Assembly (NCBI GenBank): GCA_028287065.1
Contig: JAQBQJ010000098.1
Coordinates: 1-64,000 of the forward strand
Length of the DNA stretch: 64,000 nt
Reading direction: 5' to 3'
Source of the DNA: Labilithrix sp.
GTDB lineage: Bacteria; Myxococcota_A; Polyangia; Polyangiales; Polyangiaceae
Every line of letters begins with the position of its first letter. Within the stretch, counting starts at the first letter, position 1. Under the pieces are notes generated by a model. It worked only from the letters and a program-made list of their open reading frames with translations, had not been told where the DNA came from and ran no database searches. Below, in pieces: positions 10,128 to 19,228 of this stretch. Position numbers and translations under genes: made by a program.

Positions 10128-11501
10128 ATGGGCGCGGGCGGATCGCTGACGATCGACATCGGAGCGGGTGGAGGCGCAGCGCCGGTCGCCCTGAAGCTCG
10201 TCGTGCTCGCCGGCGCGGAGGCCGGAACCGAGGTGCCGATCGCGTCCGCCGCCGAGATCGGCGCCGACCCGTCGTGCCACCTCGTGCTCACCGACGCTGC
10301 GGTGTCGCGGAGGCACGTGCGGGTCGCGATCGACGCCGGGCGGATCCTCGTCACCGATCTCGGCAGCCGCAACGGCACGTTCGTCGGCGAGGCGCGCATC
10401 AAGGAGGCGGAGGTCGGCATCGGCAGCGTGCTCCGCCTCGGCAAGTCTCTCGTCGCGGTCCAGCCTCGCTGGCGCATCCAGGAGGTCGCGCCTTCGACTG
10501 CGACGTCGTTCGGGGAGCTCTATGGCGAGTCGCTCGCGATGCGCGAGGTGTTCGCGATCCTCGAGCGCATCGCGCGTAGCAACATCACGGTGCTGGTCGA
10601 AGGCGAGAGCGGCACGGGCAAGGAGCTCGTCGCGCGATCGATCCACAAGGCGTCGCGACGCGCGAACGGTCCGTACGTCGTCTTCGACTGCAGCTCCGTC
10701 CCCGCGGACCTCGCGGAGAGCGAGCTCTTCGGTCACAAGAAGGGCGCGTTCTCCGGCGCGACCAGCGATCGTGCGGGCGCATTCCAGAGCGCGAACGGAG
10801 GCACGATCTGCCTCGACGAGCTCGGCGAGCTGCCGCTCGATCTCCAGCCGAAGCTGCTCCGCGCGCTCGAGAACCAGGAGGTCCGCCCCGTCGGTGAAGA
10901 CGCCGCACGCAAGATCGACGTGCGCGTCATCGCGTCGACGAACCGCGATCTCAACGCCGAGGTGCAGCAGGGCCGATTCCGCGCCGACCTCCTCTACCGG
11001 CTCGAGGTCGTCCGGCTCCGCATGCCACCGCTCCGCGCGCGCCCGGACGACGTGGCCGGTCTCGTCGCGCGTCTGCTCACCGGGCAGGTGCCGCCGGGCG
11101 ATCGCATCGAAGGAGAGAACCTTCGCAAGCTGACGTCGTATGCGTGGCCGGGCAACGTGCGCGAGCTGCGAAACACGCTCGCGCGCGCCGTAGCGCTCGG
11201 GACCCTCGCGGACGGCTCGCCCGCACGCTTCGCGGATCTCGTCTTCAACCTCGGCCCCGCGTCGTCTTCGCCCGTGACGATCGGCTTCGAGTTCCCTGGT
11301 GTGACGGGGGAGGTCCCGTACAAGGAAGCCAAGGCGCAGCTCGTCGACAGCTTCGAGCGCGCGTACGTCGGAGCGCTGCGCAAGCGTCATCCCGGTAACA
11401 TCCAGCGCGCGGCGAACGCCGCCGGGCTCAGCCGCAAGCACCTCTACGATTTGTTGAAGCGCGTCGAGGGCCGCGAGCCGCCGGACGAAGGCGCCTCGTG
11501 A
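10128..11501 (+). CDS. FHA-domain sigma-54-dependent transcriptional activator
   Basis: FHA VSRRHVRVAID..GSRNGTFV; AAA+ GESGTGKELVARSIH, GAFSGA; Fis-type HTH at C-terminus. Confidence 0.93.
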   Translation: MGAGGSLTIDIGAGGGAAPVALKLVVLAGAEAGTEVPIASAAEIGADPSCHLVLTDAAVSRRHVRVAIDAGRILVTDLGSRNGTFVGEARIKEAEVGIGSVLRLGKSLVAVQPRWRIQEVAPSTATSFGELYGESLAMREVFAILERIARSNITVLVEGESGTGKELVARSIHKASRRANGPYVVFDCSSVPADLAESELFGHKKGAFSGATSDRAGAFQSANGGTICLDELGELPLDLQPKLLRALENQEVRPVGEDAARKIDVRVIASTNRDLNAEVQQGRFRADLLYRLEVVRLRMPPLRARPDDVAGLVARLLTGQVPPGDRIEGENLRKLTSYAWPGNVRELRNTLARAVALGTLADGSPARFADLVFNLGPASSSPVTIGFEFPGVTGEVPYKEAKAQLVDSFERAYVGALRKRHPGNIQRAANAAGLSRKHLYDLLKRVEGREPPDEGAS

Positions 11502-11576
11502 GCGCCGTAGCGATTCGCGGCACGAGCCACTTCCCGCGCTTCTCGACGAACGAGACTTGGTAACGTACGCGCGCGC

Positions 11577-12071
11577 ATGAAGCTTCTCTCGCGGTCGCTC
11601 GTCCTCGCGTTCGCATCGCTCGCGCTGCTCGCCACGACGCCGGCGTGCAACAAGGCGCGCTTCTACGACTCGCGCGTGAAGATCAACCGCATCATGCCGG
11701 TGCGCGTCGCGCCCGACGGCAAGCCGCTCGACCTCGATGTCGAGTTCGACTGGTTCCAGTGCCCGGGCACGCAGATCGAGATCATCCGCGGCACCGCGGC
11801 GTTCGCCGACTGCATGAAGCAGTACAAGCCGGGCGACGACGTGAAGGTGCGGGTCGAGTACCACTGGCAGAGCCGCCAGGGCGTGTGGGACTGGGACGTC
11901 AACGAGATGGGCGGCTGCCTGCGCCCGCCCGACGACGACGATCTGTCCTCCTTCGACACGGTCCAGGAGTGCGAGCCGATCGTCGCCAACGGCGTCGAGG
12001 AAGGCTTCAAGTGCAACCGGATCCCGGCGAAGGCACTGCTCGCGAAGTGCCCCTGGTTCGCGCGCCATTGA
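11577..12071 (+). CDS. Small lipoprotein of unknown function
   Basis: MKLLSRSLVLAFASLALLATTPAC lipobox; conserved-looking Cys/Trp-rich body. Confidence 0.7.
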   Translation: MKLLSRSLVLAFASLALLATTPACNKARFYDSRVKINRIMPVRVAPDGKPLDLDVEFDWFQCPGTQIEIIRGTAAFADCMKQYKPGDDVKVRVEYHWQSRQGVWDWDVNEMGGCLRPPDDDDLSSFDTVQECEPIVANGVEEGFKCNRIPAKALLAKCPWFARH

Positions 12072-12195
12072 TCGCGCTCGACCCGGGTCGGTCGCGGGCT
12101 CGAAGGGCAGCGAGACGATCCGGAGGCCCTTCGCCGCGTCGACGATCGCCTCGAACGGGCCGATGTCGACCTTGTCTCCCGGCCTCGATCGACGC

Positions 12196-12753
12196 TCAGC
12201 GGCAGTCGTCGAAGTACCAATTTGCGAGCTCTTCCTGGACCTGCGCGCGGATCGTGTGTCCGCCCCAGCATCCGCCCTGATAGCCCCACTGCCCGCCCTC
12301 GCAGACCGGCGTGAATCGCTTGGCGATCGTGACCTTGATGCCGCGCCCGACGCGCTGCACGATCGCAGCGTCGTAGAAGTCTGGGACGCGGTAGCTCCAG
12401 AAGTCATCCGCGCCGAAGTCGGACGCCTTGTAGATCCCGTGCATGACCGGCTCGCCGGCCTGCACCACGATCTCGTGCCGGGCGTTGACCATCGGAGCTC
12501 CGGACTTCGACTGGAGGTAGTCGACGGCGGCGCGGTCGCGGATGACGAGCTGGACGTTGCGACGCTCGCTCGTATCGACGTCGAGCACGGCGGCTCCGCC
12601 GTTGCACGTCGCGACCTTCGTCCACGTGCCCGACGAGTACGCCGCCTCCGACGTCTCGGAGGTCGAGCCTTCGTCCTGTGCGGGTGCGGAGCAACCCGCG
12701 GTCGAGAGAGCAGTAACGGAGGCAGCGAGAGCGACGAGCGCGAGCGATTTCAT
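12196..12753 (-). CDS. Secreted lipoprotein of unknown function
   Basis: MKSLALVALAASVTALSTAGC; paralogue of the adjacent upstream gene. Confidence 0.7.
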   Translation of the reverse strand: MKSLALVALAASVTALSTAGCSAPAQDEGSTSETSEAAYSSGTWTKVATCNGGAAVLDVDTSERRNVQLVIRDRAAVDYLQSKSGAPMVNARHEIVVQAGEPVMHGIYKASDFGADDFWSYRVPDFYDAAIVQRVGRGIKVTIAKRFTPVCEGGQWGYQGGCWGGHTIRAQVQEELANWYFDDCR

Positions 12754-12796
12754 GACGACTCCTTGGTGGTGACAGAGAGATGACGGAAGAAGCCGC

Positions 12797-13285
12797 TCAG
12801 CGGCAGTTACGGAAGGTCCAGTTGACGTACTCGCTGGCGAGCAGCGTGATGTCGCTGCCGGTCCGCGTAATCTCGACGGTCGGGCCCCACTGATCGCCGA
12901 CCTGCACCTTGGGACGGCCGCTGATCGCGACGGCGCGCGTGAAGTCGCCCGGGTTGAAGATCCCGTACTGCACGGTGCCGCGGAAGATCACCTCGCCGCT
13001 CGGACTGAGGTTCCAGTCGAAGGTCGCGGTGCTGTACGCCGTCATGAGGTGCTTCTTCGCGGCGGCGTTACGGACGACGAACTGGAGCTCGCGTCGCTCA
13101 TTCGTGTTCACGTCGAGGACCGAGCCGTCGTCGCAGCGATAGATCGACTGCCAGTGCGCGCCGGTGACGGCGCTCTCGGTGGCGGCCGTGTCGAACGGCT
13201 CGGAGTCCTCGCCGCTGGGCGCGGCGCAGGCCGGCGCGGCGACGACGAACAAAAGGAGGAGGGCAGCGAGCGGCGTTCGGTTCAT
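12797..13285 (-). CDS. Secreted protein of unknown function
   Basis: MNRTPLAALLLLFVVAAPAC; shares VLDV(D/N)T(S/N)ERR and NW.F..CR with neighbour. Confidence 0.7.
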   Translation of the reverse strand: MNRTPLAALLLLFVVAAPACAAPSGEDSEPFDTAATESAVTGAHWQSIYRCDDGSVLDVNTNERRELQFVVRNAAAKKHLMTAYSTATFDWNLSPSGEVIFRGTVQYGIFNPGDFTRAVAISGRPKVQVGDQWGPTVEITRTGSDITLLASEYVNWTFRNCR

Positions 13286-13534
13286 GCCACACCTATGTAC
13301 ACGTGGTGTGCCGTCCCCGAATTCGGCGCAGATCGAAGCAATGACGTACGGATAGCTGACGATCTCACTGGCCCGTATTGGGCCGGCGGCCCGAATTAGG
13401 CCGGCTTCGTTTGAGCCAATGCCTGGCTAACGCGCGGGATCCGCGTGAGCCGGCGCCCTCATCGAACACCCCCTGAGCACGGCGCGACAGTGGAGGAAGC
13501 GGATGCGCGGCGACTCATGCGTCATGTGCGAGTA

Positions 13535-14623
13535 TCAGTTCGATCCGGCGGGCTTCGCCGGAGCCTTGACCTGGACGTGCACGCCGTTCCTGAGGTCCTC
13601 CGAGCCGCGCTTTGCGATGGTGTCGCCGGCCGCGAGCGCTCCGAAGACCTCGACGAGGTCGCCCTGCGCGATGCCGCGCGCGACCGGCACTTGCTCGACC
13701 GTACCGTCCTTCACGCGTGCAACGAACGTCCGCTCGGTCGACTGCACGATGGCGGACGGCGGCACGAAGAGCGACGGCATCGCTCGCTTCACCGGCCACA
13801 CCACGTTCGCGAACATGCCGGGCGCGAGACGACCGTCCGCGTTGTCGACGTCGAGCTCGACCGGCATCGATCGAGTCTTTGTGTCGATCGACGCCGACAC
13901 GCGCTTCGTCACGCCGGTGAACTTCACGCCGGGGAACGTGCGTACGTTGAAGGTCGCCGTCACGCCCTCGGCGATGCCGCCGACGAGGCTCTCCGGCACC
14001 GCGACGGTCAGACGCAGCTTGTGGACCTGCTCGATCTTGAGCAGCGGCGCGGCGGTCGCCCCGCCCTGGGGACCGACGAGCGCGCCGGGATGCACGTTGC
14101 GCTCCGTGACGACGCCCTCGAACGGCGCGGTGACGGCGAGGTACTGCTCCATCGCGCGCACCGAATCGAGGCGTGCCTGATCGGCCTGCACCGTCGCCTC
14201 CGCGACCTCCACCTCGTGCGCGGCCACCGCTCCCGGCGTCTGTGCTGCCGCCTTGAGACGATCGAAGGTGCTCTTGTCGCCCTGCAGCTTCGCTTGGGCC
14301 TCCGCGCGCTGCGCGCCGAGCTCGGGCGCGACGATCGTCGCGAGCAATTGCCCTTGCTTCACCTTGGTCCCGCGATCGACGAGGACCTGCGAGACGAAGC
14401 CATTGGCGCGCGCGAAGATCGCGACGCGCTCGTACGGAGCGATCTCGCCTTCGAGCTGGATGGTGGTGTCGAGGGTCTTGGAGGCGACCGTGAACGGCTC
14501 GACGGTCGGCACGGCGGCGGCGGCCGCGCTGCCGCTCGGTGCCGGCGACGGTTCGCTGCGCGCGCCGTTGCACGCGCAAGCGAACAGCGTCAGGGCCAAG
14601 GGAGCGAAGAGACGGCAGCTCAT
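13535..14623 (-). CDS. RND efflux periplasmic adaptor (membrane fusion protein)
   Basis: GEIAPYERVAIFARANGFVSQVLVDRGTKVKQGQLLATI; HPGALVGPQG; 4-bp overlap with RND gene. Confidence 0.9.
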   Translation of the reverse strand: MSCRLFAPLALTLFACACNGARSEPSPAPSGSAAAAAVPTVEPFTVASKTLDTTIQLEGEIAPYERVAIFARANGFVSQVLVDRGTKVKQGQLLATIVAPELGAQRAEAQAKLQGDKSTFDRLKAAAQTPGAVAAHEVEVAEATVQADQARLDSVRAMEQYLAVTAPFEGVVTERNVHPGALVGPQGGATAAPLLKIEQVHKLRLTVAVPESLVGGIAEGVTATFNVRTFPGVKFTGVTKRVSASIDTKTRSMPVELDVDNADGRLAPGMFANVVWPVKRAMPSLFVPPSAIVQSTERTFVARVKDGTVEQVPVARGIAQGDLVEVFGALAAGDTIAKRGSEDLRNGVHVQVKAPAKPAGSN

Positions 14624-17600
14624 GCGTGCACCTGGGCATCACCGGAAGCGTCACCGGAAGCAGTCGCGGGATCGTCCGGGTCGAGCGACGCCGATCGCGC
14701 GACGCCGCGCTTCCCGAGGATGACGTAGAGGGCGGGGACGAAGACGAGCGTCGCCAGCGTCGACGCGACGAGGCCGCCGATGACCGCGCGCCCCAGCGGC
14801 GCCGACTGCTCGCCGCCTTCGCCCAACGCGAGCGCCGTCGGGACCATGCCGGCGATCATCGCGGTGGTCGTCATCAGGATCGGCCGCAAGCGGCCGCGCG
14901 CCGATTCCACGATCGCCTCGTGCTGCGCCGCGCCCGCATGCCAGCGGTCGTGCGCGAACGTGACCATGAGGACGGCGTTCGCGACGGACACGCCGATGGC
15001 CATGATCGCGCCCATCATCGATTGCACGTTGAGCGTGGTCCCGGTGAGCCATAGCGCGACGAGCACTCCGCCGAGCACCGCGGGCGCCGTCAGCATGACG
15101 ATGAGCGGCTCGCGGAGCGACTGGAAGCTCACGGCGAGCAGCAAGAGGACGACGATGACGGAGAGGCCGACGCCTTCCCGCAAGCTCTGGAGCGTCGTGC
15201 GCATCTGTTCGGCCTGTCCGTGGAGCGCGATGGTCGTTCCCTTCGGCGGCGGGCCGAGCGACGCGATAGCGCGCTCGACGTCAGTCGCCGCCTTGCCGAG
15301 GTCTGCGCTCGCGACGTTCGCCGTGACCTGGATCGCACGCTGGCTGTTGTAGTGGTCGATCTCGCCCGGCACCGCGCCTTCGCGGATCGTCGCGATGTCG
15401 CGCAGGAACGTCCGCGCCGAGCCTTCTTGCATCACCGGCAGAGCCGCGAGATCCTCGAGCGACTGGATGCGCTCCTCGGGCACGCGGATCTGCACGCGGT
15501 AGCCGACACCCGACACGGGATCGGTCCAGAAAATGGGGGTGGTGAGCGCGCTCGACGACGTCGCCGACACGAGCGACTTGCCGACGCGGTCGACGGTGAG
15601 CCCGAACTGCCCGGCGCGCTCGCGATCGATGTTCACGTCGACGGTCGGGTAGTCGAGCGCAAGCGGGATCTGGACGTCGCGGAGGTCGTCGATCTTCGAC
15701 AGTGCGCTGACGATGCGCTCCGCGAACGAACGCGTCTCCTTCATGCTCTTCCCGGAGACAGTGACCTGGATCGGCGTGGGCGCGCCGAAGTTCAGCACCT
15801 GCGAGACGATGTCGCCCGCCTCGAACGAGAACTTCGTGCCCGGATACGCCGCGGTGAGCCGCGTGCGGAGGCGCTCCTGCAGCGCGTCGACGCCGACGCG
15901 ATCCTTGCCCTGGAGCTGCGCGAGGAGCATGCCCTCCTGCGGCCCCGAGTTGAACACGTAGAGGGCGTTCACCGGATACGTCCATGCGGGGTTGCCGACG
16001 TTGGCGAGCGTCATGCGCACGTGCGACGGCCCGACCTCCTCTCGGATCGCCTGGTCGACGCCGCGCACCATGTCGACCGTACGCTCGACCTGCGTGCCGG
16101 CGGGCGCGCGGATGCGGATCTGGAACTGTCCGGTGTCGACGCGCGGGAAGAGCTCGGTGCCGAGGCTGCGCACCAGGAAGAATGCAGGCACGCAGAGCAA
16201 GACGTACGCGGCGGCCGCGAGCCATCGCGCGCGGACGACGAGCGCGACGAAGCGGCCGTAGGTGTCGCCGATCCGCGTGAAGAGGCCGCGGCGGCTGCGT
16301 GCATCCTCCCCTTCTTCAGCGGGGACTTCGTGCTTCATGTTGCGAAACAGCCGCGTCGCGAGCACCGGCACGACCGTGCTCGACAACAGATACGACGCGA
16401 TCATCGAGAAACCGACCGCGAGCGCGAGCGGGGGGAACAGCGCGCGGCTGATCCCGACGAGGAAGAACGTCGGAATGAAGACGGCCAGGATGCAGAGCAT
16501 CGCAAGGAAACGCGGCTGCATCACCTGCTTCATCGCGTCCACGACGGCGCGCCCCGAAGGCTTCCCCATCGCGAGGTGCGTGTGCACGTTCTCGATCGCG
16601 ACGGTCGCCTCGTCGACGAGGATGCCGACCGCGAGCGCGAGCCCGCTGAGCGTCATGATGTTGATGGTCTGGCCTGCGAGGCCGAGCGCGATCAACGCCG
16701 CCATGATCGACAGCGGGATCGTGATGACGACGATCAGCGCGGACCGCCAGCTACGCAAGAACAGCAGCACCGTGAGCGCGGTGAGCATGGCGCCCAGGAT
16801 GCCCTCGAGCGCGAGGCCGCGAATCGCGTTCTTCACGTAGATGGACTGATCGAACTCGAAGTCGACGTGCACGTCGTCCGGGACCTGCGCGCGCATCGCC
16901 GGAAGGGCCTTCTTGATGCTGTCCACGACGTCGAGCGTGGAAGAATCGGGGCGCTTGGTGAGCGGCATGTAGACCGTGTCGCGGCCGTTCACGAGGGCGA
17001 CGTTGGTGACGACGTCGCTGCTGTCCTCGACGCGCGCGACGTCGCGCAAGAGCACGGGCGCGCCCACCCCGGGCCGCAACGGAAGCGTCTCGAGCTCCTT
17101 CGTCGTTTCGACCATCGCGTTCGTCGCCGCGATCGCGGTGCGCCCGCCGATGCGCACGTTTCCGGCAGGGAGCGTGACGTTGCCCTTCGCGATTGCGGTT
17201 GCGACTTCGTCCGTCGACATGTTGTAGGAGCGCAGGCGATCGGGGTCGACGTAGGCGACGATCGTGCGGACCTTCCCGCCGGAGGGCGGCGGGGCGGATA
17301 CGCCGGGCAGGGTCGCGAGCAGCGGCCGCACCTTGAAGAGCGCGAGGTCCTGGACCTCACTGCCGGTCTTCGTCTCGCTCGAGAAGACGAGCTGGCCGAC
17401 CGGCACCGAGCCGACGTCGAAGCGCACGATGAACGGCGGCAGCGTGCCCGTCGGCATGAAGGACGTCGCGCGGAAGGCCATCGCGGTGACCTGCGACAGC
17501 GACTGGGCGATGTCGGTCCCGGGGTGGAAGTACAGCTTGAGCATCGCCATGCCCTGGATGGACTGCGACTCGATGTGCTCGATGCCGTTGATGTAGAGGA

Positions 17601-17811
17601 AGTGGTACTCGTAGTAGCCGACGAGCTGTCCCTCCATCTGCGACGGCGACATTCCGCCGAACGGCTGTACGACGTACACGACGGGGACGCCGAGGCTCGG
17701 GAAGATGTCCGCCGGCGCGCGGCGCAGCGAGAGCGCGGTGCCGGCGACGATCGCGAGGACGAGCACGAGGATCGTGATCGGCCGCCGGAGCGCGAGGTGA
17801 ACGAGCCACAT
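14620..17811 (-). CDS. RND efflux permease (AcrB/HAE-like)
   Basis: 1063 aa; ~12 TM pattern; internal repeat; ILVDEATVAIENV and GVSVANAVLMV motifs. Confidence 0.93.
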   Translation of the reverse strand: MWLVHLALRRPITILVLVLAIVAGTALSLRRAPADIFPSLGVPVVYVVQPFGGMSPSQMEGQLVGYYEYHFLYINGIEHIESQSIQGMAMLKLYFHPGTDIAQSLSQVTAMAFRATSFMPTGTLPPFIVRFDVGSVPVGQLVFSSETKTGSEVQDLALFKVRPLLATLPGVSAPPPSGGKVRTIVAYVDPDRLRSYNMSTDEVATAIAKGNVTLPAGNVRIGGRTAIAATNAMVETTKELETLPLRPGVGAPVLLRDVARVEDSSDVVTNVALVNGRDTVYMPLTKRPDSSTLDVVDSIKKALPAMRAQVPDDVHVDFEFDQSIYVKNAIRGLALEGILGAMLTALTVLLFLRSWRSALIVVITIPLSIMAALIALGLAGQTINIMTLSGLALAVGILVDEATVAIENVHTHLAMGKPSGRAVVDAMKQVMQPRFLAMLCILAVFIPTFFLVGISRALFPPLALAVGFSMIASYLLSSTVVPVLATRLFRNMKHEVPAEEGEDARSRRGLFTRIGDTYGRFVALVVRARWLAAAAYVLLCVPAFFLVRSLGTELFPRVDTGQFQIRIRAPAGTQVERTVDMVRGVDQAIREEVGPSHVRMTLANVGNPAWTYPVNALYVFNSGPQEGMLLAQLQGKDRVGVDALQERLRTRLTAAYPGTKFSFEAGDIVSQVLNFGAPTPIQVTVSGKSMKETRSFAERIVSALSKIDDLRDVQIPLALDYPTVDVNIDRERAGQFGLTVDRVGKSLVSATSSSALTTPIFWTDPVSGVGYRVQIRVPEERIQSLEDLAALPVMQEGSARTFLRDIATIREGAVPGEIDHYNSQRAIQVTANVASADLGKAATDVERAIASLGPPPKGTTIALHGQAEQMRTTLQSLREGVGLSVIVVLLLLAVSFQSLREPLIVMLTAPAVLGGVLVALWLTGTTLNVQSMMGAIMAIGVSVANAVLMVTFAHDRWHAGAAQHEAIVESARGRLRPILMTTTAMIAGMVPTALALGEGGEQSAPLGRAVIGGLVASTLATLVFVPALYVILGKRGVARSASLDPDDPATASGDASGDAQVHA

Positions 17812-17812
17812 G

Positions 17813-19228
17813 TCAGGGTCTCCCCGAGCGCGCCTGCGCGAAGAACGGTCCGAGATCGCCCGACGCGCGTGCGAGCAGCAGCTGCGCGCGCCGCACCTCG
17901 AGACGCGCGACGGCGTCGTCGATCTCGGCCTGCGCGAGCACGCGCTGCGTGTCGGCGACGTCGGTGACCGCCGAGAGGCCGGTCTTGAAACGCGCTACCG
18001 CCTGCTGCTCCGCGGCGCGCGCCGAGGCGAGCGTCGCAGGCGTCTGTCGTGCCACGTTCAGCGAGCCGCGGAGCACGGCCGTCGACGTCGCGAGCTGTCC
18101 GGCGACGGCCAGGGTCACTTCTTCGCGTCGCGCGACCGCAACGGCATGGGTCGCGCCGGCGACGCGCGCGCGCGCTCGTATCGTGGGGATGTCGAGGAAC
18201 GACCACGTCACGTTCACGCCGGCGAGCCAGTTCGCGGTATCGGGCACGAGCCCGGCCGCGGGGCTCTGGAAGAAACCGCTGCCCCTCGCCCATAGCGCGG
18301 CGACGAGATCGATGCGCGGAAGGTACTCGACGTCGACGAGACGCCTTGCCTCGCTCGCGCGCGTGACGGCAGCCGCCGCGAGCGCCACATCCGGATGCGA
18401 CGCCGGCGCAGGAGGCGCCGATGCGCGCGGGGCGATGCCGTCGACCGGTCCGAGCAGAGCTCCAGGCGCGGGATCCACGACGATCCCCGTGGTGCCGACC
18501 GCCTCGGCGAGCTGCGCCCGCCGCATGTCCCTGCCCTGCTCCGCTCGCGCGAGCGACGTACGCGCACTGGCGAGCTCCGCCTCGGCACGCGCGGCGTCGG
18601 CGCCGGGACGCAAGCTCTGATCGACGAGCGACTTCGTCACCGTCGCGAGCACCTGCGCGCGCTCGACGCTCGCGCGCGACGCTCGAACGGCCTCCTCCGA
18701 CTCGAGCACGAGGAGGAATGCGTCCGCCGCGCGATACGCGATCTCGAGCCGGCGCGCCGAAGACGACGCCGCGGCCTCGCTGCGGCCAGCCATCGCGACG
18801 TCGATCGCCGCGGCCTGCCGCGCGAGCGAGAGCACGTCCCACGTCCCCCACAGGCTCGCGCCGGTCTGCCACTCCCCGCCGTCGAGCGCCTTGCCGCGCG
18901 TCGGGCCGGCGATCGGCACGAACCCGGTGGTCGGGAGGAACGCTCCGGGCACGGTATTCCCCGTCGAACGATTGAGCTGCGCGCTGACGCCGACGTCGGG
19001 GAGCTGCGCAGTCTTCGCCTCGTCGATGCGCGCGTCCGCGGCCGTCTCCTCCGCGGTCGACGCGCGGAGCCGCGGATGCGTCGCGAGCGCGTCAGCGACG
19101 GCTTGCTCGATCGTGTAGGCACGGTCCGGAGCGCCGGCCGCGCCCGCATCTCCGGCGGAGGCGGCGCGCGCCGAGCCGATCAGCGCGACGCCGACCGCCA
19201 GCGCGACGCGTCGGCACGAACGCTTCAC
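17813..19228 (-). CDS. TolC-family outer membrane efflux protein
   Basis: AVADALATHPRLRASTAEETAADARIDEAKTAQLPDVGVSAQLNRS..; duplicated TolC repeat. Confidence 0.88.
   Translation of the reverse strand: MKRSCRRVALAVGVALIGSARAASAGDAGAAGAPDRAYTIEQAVADALATHPRLRASTAEETAADARIDEAKTAQLPDVGVSAQLNRSTGNTVPGAFLPTTGFVPIAGPTRGKALDGGEWQTGASLWGTWDVLSLARQAAAIDVAMAGRSEAAASSSARRLEIAYRAADAFLLVLESEEAVRASRASVERAQVLATVTKSLVDQSLRPGADAARAEAELASARTSLARAEQGRDMRRAQLAEAVGTTGIVVDPAPGALLGPVDGIAPRASAPPAPASHPDVALAAAAVTRASEARRLVDVEYLPRIDLVAALWARGSGFFQSPAAGLVPDTANWLAGVNVTWSFLDIPTIRARARVAGATHAVAVARREEVTLAVAGQLATSTAVLRGSLNVARQTPATLASARAAEQQAVARFKTGLSAVTDVADTQRVLAQAEIDDAVARLEVRRAQLLLARASGDLGPFFAQARSGRP

Noticed and set aside
15220-17967. 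915-aa plus-strand ORF opposite the RND permease
   Set aside because: Very Arg/Asp/Glu/Val-rich with no recognisable motif; antisense shadow of a well-supported RND gene.
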